Below the pieces are notes generated by a model. The model saw only the letters and a list, made by a program, of their open reading frames with translations. It was not told where the DNA came from and did no database searches. From Streptomyces sp. WAC 01529 (GTDB lineage: Bacteria; Actinomycetota; Actinomycetes; Streptomycetales; Streptomycetaceae): DNA of 64,000 nucleotides. Where the stretch lies: positions 6,475,001 to 6,539,000 of the forward strand of contig NZ_CP029617.1 in assembly GCF_003945545.1 (NCBI RefSeq). Reading direction: 5' to 3'. Positions 17,798 to 26,335 of this stretch are shown one piece after another. Both the position numbers and the translations under genes were made by a program. The stretch's first letter is position 1; the number at the start of each line of letters is the position of its first letter.

Positions 17798-18799
17798 TCA
17801 GATGTTGTAGATGTCGGTCTTGTAGCGGGCCAGGTTGGCCGGGTCGCGGAAGAACTCGACGGTGCGGGCCAGGCCCTGCTCCAGGTCGTGGGCGGGGGCC
17901 CAGCCGGTCGCCGCCCGCAGCCGTGTCGCGTCGGCGACCAGGCGCATCACCTCGGAGGCGGCGGGGCGGATGCGCTGTTCGTCCTCGCGGACGTCGAGGT
18001 CGGCGGACATCACCTTGCCGATGAGCCGCACCAGGTCGCCCACGGAGATCTCGCCGCCGGTGCCTGCGTTGAACGTGCGGCCCACGACCGCTTCGGCGGG
18101 GGCGGTGCCGACGGCGAGGAAGGCCTGCGCGGTGTCGGCGACGTAGGTGAAGTCGCGGGTGGGGCGGAGGTCGCCGAGTGTGATCTCCCGGGAGCCCGCG
18201 GACACTTGGCCGATGACGGTCGGGATGACGGCCCGCATCGACTGGCGCGGCCCGAAGGTGTTGAAGGGGCGCAGGGTCACCACGGGCGTCTGGAAGCTGG
18301 CGTGGTAGCTGTCGGCGAGCCGGTCGCCGCCTGCCTTCGAAGCGGCGTACGGGGACTGGGTGTTGATGGGGTGGTCCTCGGTGATCGGCACGGTCCGGGC
18401 GGTGCCGTACGTCTCGCTGGTGGAGGTGTGCACCAGGCGGGGGATCTCCAGGTGGCGTACGGCTTCGAGGACGTTGAGCGTGCCGGTGACGTTGGTGTCC
18501 ACATAGCTGTGGGGTGCCTGGTAGGAGTACGGGATCGCGATCAGGGCGGCCAGGTGGTAGACGGTGTCGGCGCCGGCGACGAGGCCGTTGACCGAGCCGG
18601 GGTCGCGTACGTCGCCCAGCACGATCTCGACCTCGGCGAGCACGTCGGGCGCCAGGGTCTCCAGCCAGCCGTAGGAGGAGAAGGAGTTGTACTGCGCCAT
18701 CGCCCGGACCCGGTGGCCGGAGGCGACCAGGGCCTCGGTGAGGTGCGAGCCGATGAAGCCCTCGGCTCCGGTGACGGCGACGAGAGGTGCGGATGCCAT
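17798..18799 (-). CDS. LegB-like NAD-dependent nucleotide-sugar 4,6-dehydratase
   Basis: 333 residues. GAEGFIGSHLTEAL near 11-24, then YNSFSSYGWLE, a stretch that in my knowledge marks the LegB type of 4,6-dehydratases (GDP-GlcNAc 4,6-dehydratase of legionaminic acid synthesis); SETYG and YAASKAGGD give the catalytic Thr/Ser-Tyr-Lys set. It would convert an NDP-hexosamine to the 4-keto-6-deoxy form. This implies a modified amino sugar in the cluster's product. ATG start with a weak GGAGT ribosome site. GDP or UDP substrate is undecided. Confidence 0.85.
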   Translation of the reverse strand: MASAPLVAVTGAEGFIGSHLTEALVASGHRVRAMAQYNSFSSYGWLETLAPDVLAEVEIVLGDVRDPGSVNGLVAGADTVYHLAALIAIPYSYQAPHSYVDTNVTGTLNVLEAVRHLEIPRLVHTSTSETYGTARTVPITEDHPINTQSPYAASKAGGDRLADSYHASFQTPVVTLRPFNTFGPRQSMRAVIPTVIGQVSAGSREITLGDLRPTRDFTYVADTAQAFLAVGTAPAEAVVGRTFNAGTGGEISVGDLVRLIGKVMSADLDVREDEQRIRPAASEVMRLVADATRLRAATGWAPAHDLEQGLARTVEFFRDPANLARYKTDIYNI

Positions 18800-18931
18800 G
18801 GGGACTCCTGGTGAAGGGGACGGTGAGGGTGTGCGGCGTGCCGTGCGGTGTCTTGCTGTGGGGCGTGGGGTGTGGGGCGTAGGGATCGAGCGGTGGGGCT
18901 TGTGTGTGGGGGGGCGTGGTGCGCGGGCCGC

Positions 18932-20371
18932 TCAGGCGTGTGCCGTCGGCCTGCCCAGGTGGTGCAGGGCGACGGCGAGCAGCGCGAGGGCCGCGGCCGT
19001 GCAGCCGATGAGCTGTGCGGTGGGGGCGGTCAGGGCGCCGGTGCGGGGGAGCGCCGCGACGGCGGCCGCGGCGGCCAGACAGGGCACGGCCGACGGCCAC
19101 GCCGTGCCGAACGCCTGGAGGAGCAGGGCGAGCCACAGCACGGCGCCCAGGAGCAGCAGCGGGACCGGGCGCGCCCCGACCAGGACGGCGCCCAGGGCGA
19201 GCGGGGCGAGATAGGCCGCCCCGCACACGGCCAGCGCGCGTGCGGCGCGGAGCCAAAAGCCCCGGGCGGTGGCCGAGGCGTGCAGGGCGGTCACGGCGAG
19301 CCCGCGGTAGCGGTGCAGCAGCCACTCGGCGGGCCCCATGCTCAGCGTCAGCACGATGACGGAGTACGGCTCCTGGGACCCCGCCACCGCGGTGAGCACG
19401 CCCGCCGCCAGGCCGAACAGGCCGTACGGCACCGACTGCGCCAGGCGTGGCGCGGGTCCCGGCGCCGGGGCCTCCCGCAGCGCCGAGCGCAGCGCGTACC
19501 CGGCCGCCGCCGCCGCCCACACCACGGTGAGCAGCGGCAGTCCGGTCCGCAGCGGGCCCGGCGGCTGCCACCACGGCAGCGCGGCGGCACCCGCGGCGAC
19601 GGGAAGCAGCGCGGCGGCGAGGGCCTTCTCGCGGCCGAGGACCAGCAGCACTCCGGCGGCCGCCAGATAGCAGGACTGCCCCACGGCGAACAGCGCGGCG
19701 GCCCCGGGCCCCGCGACCAGCAGCCCCGTACCGGAAGCGGCCGCGACCCCGAGCGGCGCGCCGGCCAGCAAAGCGCGCCCCGCTCCGTGGCGCCCGGCGG
19801 CGAGCCGTACGTACGCCCGATGGCTCAGCGCCTGGGACCAGGCCCAGGACACCAGGGCGGCGGCGATCAGTCCGTGCAGTCCCGCGGTCGACGCCCAGAC
19901 GCCCTCCGCGAGCAGATACGCCGTGCCGGGGAGCGCGAAGAGGAGGCCGCGCAGAGCGCAGCGCAGATGGTCGGGCCGCCAGGGGTCGGGCGGCGGCGGT
20001 GGCTTCCGGTGGCTGCGCGGCACCCGCCGGAAGACGGCGTCGGCCAGCGAGAAGAGATCAGGTTGCCCGTATGTCTCCTGGATCCGGTCGCCCGTCAGGC
20101 CCTGCGACTCCAGGAGCGCGGCGACCTCGTAGGGGTGTACGGCAGCCCCTGCCTCCTCGGCGAGTTCGGCCGCGAGGCGGTCCACGGGGTCGTCGGCGCG
20201 GGCGGGCCGCAGCGTGCCCCGGGAGCGCGGGCCGGCGTGTCCGGGGGCGTCCGTGGCCGTGCGGGGCGGGCGGGCCAGGCGCAGGGTGAGGGTGTCGTCG
20301 GGGTAACCCTCGCGGTGGTCTTCACGGCGGCCGTCGCGAGGGCGGGGGCGCAGGGGGAGGGGGCCGCTCAT
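18932..20371 (-). CDS. Polytopic membrane protein, candidate polysaccharide polymerase/exporter
   Basis: 479 residues. An N-terminal cytoplasmic part (about 1-140) contains HPYEVAALLESQGLTGD and GQPDLFSLADAVFRRVP; the remaining part has about ten hydrophobic segments. I do not recognise a firm family. Its place directly after a PelF-type transferase (ATGA overlap) mirrors pelF-pelG, where PelG is a flippase-like membrane partner, so a transport or assembly role is likely. A 132-base G/T-biased gap without a gene (18800-18931) separates it from the dehydratase. Confidence 0.7.
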   Translation of the reverse strand: MSGPLPLRPRPRDGRREDHREGYPDDTLTLRLARPPRTATDAPGHAGPRSRGTLRPARADDPVDRLAAELAEEAGAAVHPYEVAALLESQGLTGDRIQETYGQPDLFSLADAVFRRVPRSHRKPPPPPDPWRPDHLRCALRGLLFALPGTAYLLAEGVWASTAGLHGLIAAALVSWAWSQALSHRAYVRLAAGRHGAGRALLAGAPLGVAAASGTGLLVAGPGAAALFAVGQSCYLAAAGVLLVLGREKALAAALLPVAAGAAALPWWQPPGPLRTGLPLLTVVWAAAAAGYALRSALREAPAPGPAPRLAQSVPYGLFGLAAGVLTAVAGSQEPYSVIVLTLSMGPAEWLLHRYRGLAVTALHASATARGFWLRAARALAVCGAAYLAPLALGAVLVGARPVPLLLLGAVLWLALLLQAFGTAWPSAVPCLAAAAAVAALPRTGALTAPTAQLIGCTAAALALLAVALHHLGRPTAHA

Positions 20372-21897
20372 CCGGCCACCTCGGCGGGTACCTGATGGAA
20401 CGTCAACTCGGGTGCGTACGGGTTGCTTTGTGCGCCCATCAGCTCCGCGTATATCGAGCGGAAGGCGTCCACCGTCTGGCGGAGCGTGAACTGTTCGATC
20501 ACCCGCAGCCGGGCCGCCTCGCCCATCGCCGCCCTGCGGGGAGGGTCGCGGAGCAGTTCGAGCGCCGCCCGCGCCATGGCTTCCGGCGCGCGCGGCGGCA
20601 CCACGAGGCCGGTCGGGCCGACCGCCTCCCGCACTCCGCCGACGTCCGTGGAGACCGTGGCCCGGCCGCACGACATCGCCTCGATCAGCGTGAACGGGAA
20701 GCCCTCGCTGATGCTGGAGAGCATGACGACGCTGCCCGCCGCGTAGGCGTCCTTGATGTGCTCGACACGGCCCTCGAAGACGACCGCGTCACCGTGCCCG
20801 AGCTGGGCGGCGAGCGCCTCGCACCGCTCGCGGTAGGCCTCGCCGCCGCGCGGTGTGCCGCCGAACAGGCGCAGTCTCGCCTCCGGTAACTCCTGTCTGA
20901 CCTGGGCGAAGGCGCGGATCAGCGTCTCCAGGTCCTTGATCGGGTCGACCCTGCCCGCCCAGCTCAGGGTGGGGCTCCGCGGCTCGGGGCCCGCGGGCGG
21001 GAACGCCTCGGGGTCCACGCCGTTGTAGACGGTCCGGATGAGGGAGGGGTCGGCGCCGCCGCGCTCCTCCCAGAGGCGGTTGTAGCGGTTGCCCGGGGTG
21101 ATCAGGGCGGCCTTGCGGTACGTCTCCTCGGCGAGCAGTCGGAAGAAACCCAGCAGGAGGGCCTTCACCGGCCAGCTGTACGGGCCGGTGCGGTAGCCCA
21201 GGTAGCGCTCGCGCAAGTACACGCCGTGTTCGGTCAGGAGCAGGGGCACGCCGTGGAGTTGATGGGCGATCAGACCAGGTAGCGCCGCGATGCCGCCGCT
21301 GACCGCGTGTGCCACCCCGTGCTCGGGAGGGCGGGCGGCGAGCGGGCGCAGGGCGTGTTCGAGCAGGCTTGTGGCGGTGACGGCGTCGTGCAGCGTGGGC
21401 CGCGCCTCGGCGACCGCGAGCCCCGGGGCGTTCCATACGGACGCCAGGAGCCGCACCGCGCGGTCGGAGCGCAGGGCCGGGGTGAGGGCGCCGTCGCGGG
21501 CGTGCCGGGCGAGGTCGTGCAGGGCCGGTGCGAAGCCTTCCTCGGCGGCGGGGTCGAGGAGTGCGGTGAGGAACCGCTCGTAGGAGGCGAGGAGTTGGCG
21601 TGCGCGGCGGCCGCGCGGGGCGTGGCCCGGCGGGGTCGGCCCCCACATGGGCAGGCAGACGGGCGCCTCGACGTGGGGCGGCAGCTCCCAGGCGAGGGCT
21701 TCGCGGCCGGTGCCGGTGACGGCGAGGACACCGAAGTCGACGTCGGGCATGCCGCGCACGAGCTGGTCGCACCAGACGCTCACGCCGCCGTGGCTGTGCG
21801 GATAGGTGCCTTCTGTCAGCAGGGTGACGCGGGGGCGGCGGGACGGGGGTGCCGGTGCCGGCACGGGTCTCGGTATCGGCGAGGAGGAATCGGGCAT
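20368..21897 (-). CDS. pelF: PelF-type GT4 glycosyltransferase
   Basis: 509 residues. Signature of the PelF family (DUF3492 plus GT4): LLTEGTYPHSHGGVSVWCDQ near residues 26-45, LLTEHGVYLRERY in the middle, then the GT-B C-terminal domain with TVYNGVDPE, SWAGRVDPIKDLETLI, SSISEGFPFTLIEAMSCG and DVGGVRE. PelF is a soluble transferase that builds the Pel polymer from UDP-amino sugars and works with the membrane protein PelG. A proline-rich N-terminal leader of about 20 residues is extra. The Asp/Glu set of GT4 enzymes (EGFPFTLIE) is intact. Confidence 0.9.
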   Translation of the reverse strand: MPDSSSPIPRPVPAPAPPSRRPRVTLLTEGTYPHSHGGVSVWCDQLVRGMPDVDFGVLAVTGTGREALAWELPPHVEAPVCLPMWGPTPPGHAPRGRRARQLLASYERFLTALLDPAAEEGFAPALHDLARHARDGALTPALRSDRAVRLLASVWNAPGLAVAEARPTLHDAVTATSLLEHALRPLAARPPEHGVAHAVSGGIAALPGLIAHQLHGVPLLLTEHGVYLRERYLGYRTGPYSWPVKALLLGFFRLLAEETYRKAALITPGNRYNRLWEERGGADPSLIRTVYNGVDPEAFPPAGPEPRSPTLSWAGRVDPIKDLETLIRAFAQVRQELPEARLRLFGGTPRGGEAYRERCEALAAQLGHGDAVVFEGRVEHIKDAYAAGSVVMLSSISEGFPFTLIEAMSCGRATVSTDVGGVREAVGPTGLVVPPRAPEAMARAALELLRDPPRRAAMGEAARLRVIEQFTLRQTVDAFRSIYAELMGAQSNPYAPELTFHQVPAEVAG

Positions 21898-22038
21898 GGC
21901 GGGGCTCCGCGGGTGAGTCGTCGAGCGGGCGGGGCGTGGGGAGTGCGGGTGCCGCTGTCGGCGGGGGTGCCTCGCGCGCGGTGGGGCGGGGCCCCGGGCG
22001 GACGTGCCGCCGTGTCCCCTCGCGTCGCGTTCGCGGTG

Positions 22039-24192
22039 TTACGTCGTCGGGGGTTCGGGGGTCGCGCCGGACGTGCCCGGCTTCACGTACCGCTTCACGC
22101 CTGGCGGTACCGGCAGCTTCTTGTACGCCTTCGGAAGCTCGGCCCGGGCGGGGGCCTTCGCCGCTGCCGTCGGTGCCGTGGGCAGTTTGAGCGTGACCCG
22201 GTCCTGGAGGAGTGCCGGAGAGACCCAGCCGGAGGTCCTGCCCGCGTACGCCGTGCCGAACGGGTCGGTGCCGAGCAGGTGCTGGCGCACCGTGCCGGTG
22301 GGCATCGTGGCCCGGGCGGCCACGCCGGCGGGGGCCTGGACCGTCACGGTGTCGCCGATCCGGTAGGCGGTGACGCGGCCCGCCTTGACCGCCGTGTCCC
22401 AGGCCGCGCGGGAGCGCAGCTCGCCGCCGATGTCGGCCATCCGCAGGTTGACCACAGGGGCGTTGGACGCGAACAGGGCTTCGTAGGAGTCGAGTACGCG
22501 GTTCAGGACCGGGTACGCGATGCGGTCCTCGGCGAGGTTGGACTGGTGGATGAAGTGCGGGCGGGGATCGTTCGCCAGGACGTGTCCGAGCGCGATCGTC
22601 GACTCCACCGGCACGATGTGGTCCTGGTAGCCGGTGGTGAGGTCGAGGGGCGCGTCTAGGCAGGTCGCGACGGGGGAGTTCTCGCAGACGCCGCTGCCGC
22701 CGTCGGCGGCGCGGGTGTAGATCCAGTTGTACTCGTCGACCTGTTCCTCGGCCCGGCCCGCGTTGTAGAAGACGTTCATCGGGAAGCGCGGCACGGTCAG
22801 CGCGGGGCCGACCTGGCGCTGGGCCCTGTCCCGGGAGTTGTCCGAGCCGAGCCACGTCACGCCATTGTCCCGCAGGGCGCCGGGCAGGTTCGGGTTGTCG
22901 TCGGGCTGTTGCGGCAGGACCTTCAGGCCGGAGTGCTCACCGGTCACCAACTCGCTGTTGGTGAGCGGCAGTCCGGCCCGCTGGCCCCAGGCGCGGTTGT
23001 CGGAGATCTGCTGGGAGATGTCGGCGCGCGAGACGTAGCGCGTGCTGCCGTCCGCGTTCTGCGCGCACTTCCACGGGACCGCGCTGACGTCCTGGACGCA
23101 GCCGAGGAAGGGGTGGTTGTAGGTGTGGTTGATCCAGCGGTGGTCGGCGCGGTCGGCGATGAGCCGGTCGGCGAGGGGGTCCGCGCCGCCGTTCTCCTCG
23201 CGGTACAGCTCGCTGCCGCCGCCGTTGAAGGCCATGTCGAGCGGGAACTTCCGGCCCTTGGACCACTCGGTGGCGTGGGCCGCGTCGTCCGGCGTCATCC
23301 GGATCGGGTCGGGCGTGCCCTCGCCCGGCGGGCAGTCGACGTCGCCCGGCGTGCAGTTCAGCTCGGTGTCCCAGCGGTCGTCGGCGCCGAACACGTCGTC
23401 GACGTGCACGGCGAAGTAGTTGCGGGACGCGCCCAGGTGGACGCCCTGCGTCAGCCAGTCCACGATGCCCCGGGCGAGCAGGCGGAACTGCCGCTGGTGT
23501 TCGTTGTAGACGAAGGTCACCACCAGCTCGCGCCGCCCGTCGTGGCGGTACTCGCCCACGAGCGAACCGCGGCCCTGGCCGCCCGGGATCGGCGCGTCCA
23601 CGTAACTGGTGAAGTCCGCGCCGGGCGCGGGCTCGGCCAGGAAGCCGTAACTCTCGCCCACTGACGGCGAGTTGTCTTCGAAGGGAACCTGGTCCGCCAG
23701 ATATCCGAAGGGGCCGCTCTTGCCCGCCGCCGTCACCTGGGCCCGTACGCCGTCGAGCGACCCGCTGAACTCCGGTGTCTTCAGGCCCGCTTCGGGACGG
23801 GCGTAGGTGTACGCGTCCACCTGGGGGATCGCGTACGTCTGCTCGTACGACGCCAGGGCGGCCAGCTCCGCCGAACCGGCCCCGAACGGGTTGTCGTTGG
23901 GCAGGACGACGGCCTGGAACTTGGCCCGCGCCCTGCCGTTCACGGTGTCCGCGAGAAACGCCTTGTCGATCACGGGGCGTCCGCTCCGGCGCAGGTCGAC
24001 GGTGGTGTACGGCGTGCCCTGGCCGTCGAGTTCGGCGATGATCGCGGCGGTGGCGGGGCCTCCGTCGGTCACCACGAGGACGCGCAGGTCGATGCGGGGC
24101 TGCTCGGCGGCGAAGGCCGGAGCGCCGGGCAACGAGAGCGCGAGAAGCAGAGCGCCGGCTCCGAGAGCCGCCGCTCGCGCGGTGTGTCTCAT
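22039..24192 (-). CDS. Secreted Agd3/CE18-like polysaccharide deacetylase
   Basis: 717 residues with a clear signal peptide (about 1-28, ending AFA-AE). An N-terminal domain (RVLVVTDGGPATAAIIAELD) is followed by a deacetylase core with the metal-binding Asp in HVDDVFG (Asp265/266) and His356/His360 in NHTYNH, and a C-terminal beta-rich part. The arrangement fits the CE18 family founded on Aspergillus Agd3, which removes acetyl groups from GalNAc in galactosaminogalactan. I use the ATG at 24192 with GGAGGGG upstream, not the GTG seven codons earlier. First gene of the cluster; a DasR-type site lies 346 bases upstream. Confidence 0.75.
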   Translation of the reverse strand: MRHTARAAALGAGALLLALSLPGAPAFAAEQPRIDLRVLVVTDGGPATAAIIAELDGQGTPYTTVDLRRSGRPVIDKAFLADTVNGRARAKFQAVVLPNDNPFGAGSAELAALASYEQTYAIPQVDAYTYARPEAGLKTPEFSGSLDGVRAQVTAAGKSGPFGYLADQVPFEDNSPSVGESYGFLAEPAPGADFTSYVDAPIPGGQGRGSLVGEYRHDGRRELVVTFVYNEHQRQFRLLARGIVDWLTQGVHLGASRNYFAVHVDDVFGADDRWDTELNCTPGDVDCPPGEGTPDPIRMTPDDAAHATEWSKGRKFPLDMAFNGGGSELYREENGGADPLADRLIADRADHRWINHTYNHPFLGCVQDVSAVPWKCAQNADGSTRYVSRADISQQISDNRAWGQRAGLPLTNSELVTGEHSGLKVLPQQPDDNPNLPGALRDNGVTWLGSDNSRDRAQRQVGPALTVPRFPMNVFYNAGRAEEQVDEYNWIYTRAADGGSGVCENSPVATCLDAPLDLTTGYQDHIVPVESTIALGHVLANDPRPHFIHQSNLAEDRIAYPVLNRVLDSYEALFASNAPVVNLRMADIGGELRSRAAWDTAVKAGRVTAYRIGDTVTVQAPAGVAARATMPTGTVRQHLLGTDPFGTAYAGRTSGWVSPALLQDRVTLKLPTAPTAAAKAPARAELPKAYKKLPVPPGVKRYVKPGTSGATPEPPTT

Positions 24193-24499
24193 GCGGTGTG
24201 TGGTCCCCTCCACGGTCGGGCCGAGGGGGTGTCTCCACCCACGGCCCGCCCCCCCAAACGGCGCCGCTCACACGTCGCCGTGTGTGTCGGTGCCGCTCTG
24301 ACGCGTCACATAGTGCGGCCCACCTGGGGGGTCTGTGCCGATTCTGTGAAACCTGGCGGAAAAAAGACGGCACGCCCCCAGGGGCGCGTGAGGAGGGTCG
24401 CGGGAAGCGTGATGCGCCCCGGAAGCGGAACTTCCGGTGCGGCGTGGCCGCTCAGAGGGGTCGCCGTCCTCGCGCCGCGTATGCGTGGCGCCTACATGC

Positions 24500-24529
24500 G
24501 CCCGCCGTGGGCGGGCTCCCACGGCGGGC
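24500..24529 (-). terminator. Hairpin between the flavoprotein gene and the polysaccharide cluster
   Basis: GCCCGCCGTGGG (24500-24511), loop CGGGCT, CCCACGGCGGGC: a 12-bp perfect stem. It could end transcription from the gene at 24787, or lie in the leader of the cluster if transcription starts near 24540. The gap 24193-24786 shows no other gene. Confidence 0.6.
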
Positions 24530-24537
24530 GAATCACC

Positions 24538-24553
24538 AGTGGTCCAGACCACT
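24538..24553. promoter_or_regulatory. Candidate DasR operator (dre site)
   Basis: AGTGGTCCAGACCACT, a palindrome of 7 + 2 + 7 bases. It differs by one central base from the Streptomyces dre sequence AGTGGTCTAGACCACT as I know it. DasR is the GntR-type repressor that responds to glucosamine-6-phosphate and controls GlcNAc metabolism. It is the only such site noticed and lies upstream of the amino-sugar polymer cluster. Confidence 0.7.
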
Positions 24554-24755
24554 TGGAATCAGCCAAGAACGGGCGATCATGGAGCGGTCGCCATTTCCCG
24601 GAAAGCGCGTACTGACCTGCGCGGCAGGCGTGCGCAGCCGCCCGGGAGGGGGGCGCAAACAGGGCGCGTCGGGGGCGCGCGGGGGGCGCCCCCGCTTTAT
24701 TCCCGGGTTTCTGCAACTGCGTATGGGTTGCAATAGTTTCAGCTAGGTCGCTTGC

Positions 24756-24804
24756 CCACGGTTCAGCCGGGTTGCCCGTCCACGGTTCAGCCGGGTTGCC
24801 CGTC
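24756..24804. repeat. 24-bp tandem duplication spanning a stop codon
   Basis: CACGGTTCAGCCGGGTTGCC followed by CGTC occurs twice with a 24-base period. The right copy contains the last codons and stop of the gene at 24787-26181; the left copy is non-coding. Confidence 0.8.
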
Positions 24805-26181
24805 CGCCGCCCGTACCGCCGCCACCGCCTTGCGCGCCGCCACCAGGATCGGGTCCCACACCGGGGAGAACGGCGGCGCGTATCCCAGGTCCAGTGCCGT
24901 CATCTGCTCCACCGTCATCCCCGCCGTCAGCGCGACCGCCGCCACGTCCACCCGCTTGCCCGCGCCCTCGCGCCCGACGATCTGGACGCCCAGGAGCTTG
25001 CCCGTGCGCCGCTCGGCCAGCATCTTCACCGTCATCAGGGCCGCGCCCGGGTAGTAACCGGCGCGGTTCGTCGACTCGATGGTCACCGCCACGTACCGCA
25101 GCCCTGCCGCCCGCGCGTCCTTCTCGCGCAGACCCGTCCGGGCGATCTCCAGGTCGCAGACCTTGCTGACGGCCGTGCCGACCACGCCGGGGAACGTCGC
25201 GTAACCCCCGCCCACGTTCGACCCGATGACCTGCCCGTGCTTGTTCGCGTGCGTGCCGAGCGCGATGTGCCGCTCGCGCCCCGACATCAGGTCGAGGACC
25301 TCCACGCAGTCGCCGCCCGCCCAGATGTCCTCGTGCCCGCGCACCCGCATCGCGAGGTCGGTCAGCAGGCCGCCGTGGTCCCCGAGCGGCAGCCCCGCCT
25401 CGCGCGCCAGCTCGGTCTCGGGGCGCACGCCGAGACCGAGGATCACCACGTCCGCCGGGTACTCGGCGTTCTCCGTGGCCACCGCCCTGACCCGCCCGTC
25501 GTCATCCGTGAGGATCTTGGTGACCTCGGCGTCGTTCACCATCTCGATGCCGAGGCCCGTCATCGCCTCGTGCACGAGCCGGCCCATGTCCGCGTCGAGC
25601 GTGGACATCGGCTCCTTGCCGCGGTTGACGACCGTCACGTCGTAGCCGCGCTGGATCATCGCCTCCGCCATCTCGACGCCGATGTAGCCCGCGCCGACGA
25701 CCACGGCCCGGCGGCCCTCTGTGTGCTCCAGGGTGTCGATCAGGGCCTGGCCGTCGCCGAGGGTCTGCACGCCGTGCACGCCGGACGCGTCGATGCCGGG
25801 CAGCGACGGGCGCAGCGGCCGGGCACCGGTGGCGATGACGAGCTTGTCGTACGCGGTCCAGTACTCCTCGCCCGCTTCGAGGTCACGGGCGAGCACGCGG
25901 CGGCCCGGCACGTCGATGCGGCGCACCTCGGTGCGCATCCGCAGGTCGATCGCGCGCTCGCGGTGCTCCTCGGGCGTGCGGGCGACCAGCTCGTCCCGGC
26001 CGTCGACGGCACCGCCGACCCAGTAGGGGATGCCGCAGGCGGAGTACGAGGTGAAGTCGCCGCGTTCGAACGCGACGATCTCCAGTTCTTCCGGGCTCCT
26101 GAGCCTGCGTGCCTGGGACGCCGCCGACATGCCGGTGGCGTCGCCTCCGATGATGACCAGTCGCTCTTGTTTGGTGCTCAT
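24787..26181 (-). CDS. FAD-dependent CoA-disulfide reductase-like oxidoreductase
   Basis: 464 residues of the single-cysteine pyridine-nucleotide disulfide reductase group. FAD motif IGGDATGMSAA at 11-21, redox Cys49 in SYSACGIPY, NAD motif VVGAGYIGVE, FAD-binding WAGGDCVE, and a C-terminal dimerisation domain (about 340-460). Such enzymes reduce CoA disulfide, persulfides or NADH peroxide; the choice cannot be made here. ATG start at 26181; monocistronic, with DUF4349 upstream on the same strand 140 bases away. Confidence 0.88.
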   Translation of the reverse strand: MSTKQERLVIIGGDATGMSAASQARRLRSPEELEIVAFERGDFTSYSACGIPYWVGGAVDGRDELVARTPEEHRERAIDLRMRTEVRRIDVPGRRVLARDLEAGEEYWTAYDKLVIATGARPLRPSLPGIDASGVHGVQTLGDGQALIDTLEHTEGRRAVVVGAGYIGVEMAEAMIQRGYDVTVVNRGKEPMSTLDADMGRLVHEAMTGLGIEMVNDAEVTKILTDDDGRVRAVATENAEYPADVVILGLGVRPETELAREAGLPLGDHGGLLTDLAMRVRGHEDIWAGGDCVEVLDLMSGRERHIALGTHANKHGQVIGSNVGGGYATFPGVVGTAVSKVCDLEIARTGLREKDARAAGLRYVAVTIESTNRAGYYPGAALMTVKMLAERRTGKLLGVQIVGREGAGKRVDVAAVALTAGMTVEQMTALDLGYAPPFSPVWDPILVAARKAVAAVRAADGQPG

Positions 26182-26263
26182 GCGGACACGCTACGGCGGC
26201 GCTGCGGGGTGCTGCGCTGGCTTGGGCGGGTGGCTATGTGGAGATCCGCGGGTTCGTGGGGGC

Positions 26264-26335
26264 TGGGCGCGCAGTTCCCCGCGCCCCTTACGGGGCGCCC
26301 CCCACGCGTCTCCCGCGCCCCTTACGGGGCGCCCC
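26264..26335. repeat. Dispersed Streptomyces-type repeat, copy 2 (double hairpin)
   Basis: TGGGCGCGCAGTTCCCCGCG leads into GCGCCCC-TTAC-GGGGCGC (26281-26298), and the same hairpin recurs at 26315-26332. The second hairpin contains the stop codon of the DUF4349 gene, so the repeat supplies its last residues (RGAP) and probably its terminator. Confidence 0.75.

Noticed and set aside
17733..19574. Open frame extending the nucleotidyltransferase to 851 residues
   Set aside because: The extension is Arg/Gly/Pro-rich shadow of the dehydratase and membrane-protein genes; the family start and a ribosome site are at 17732.
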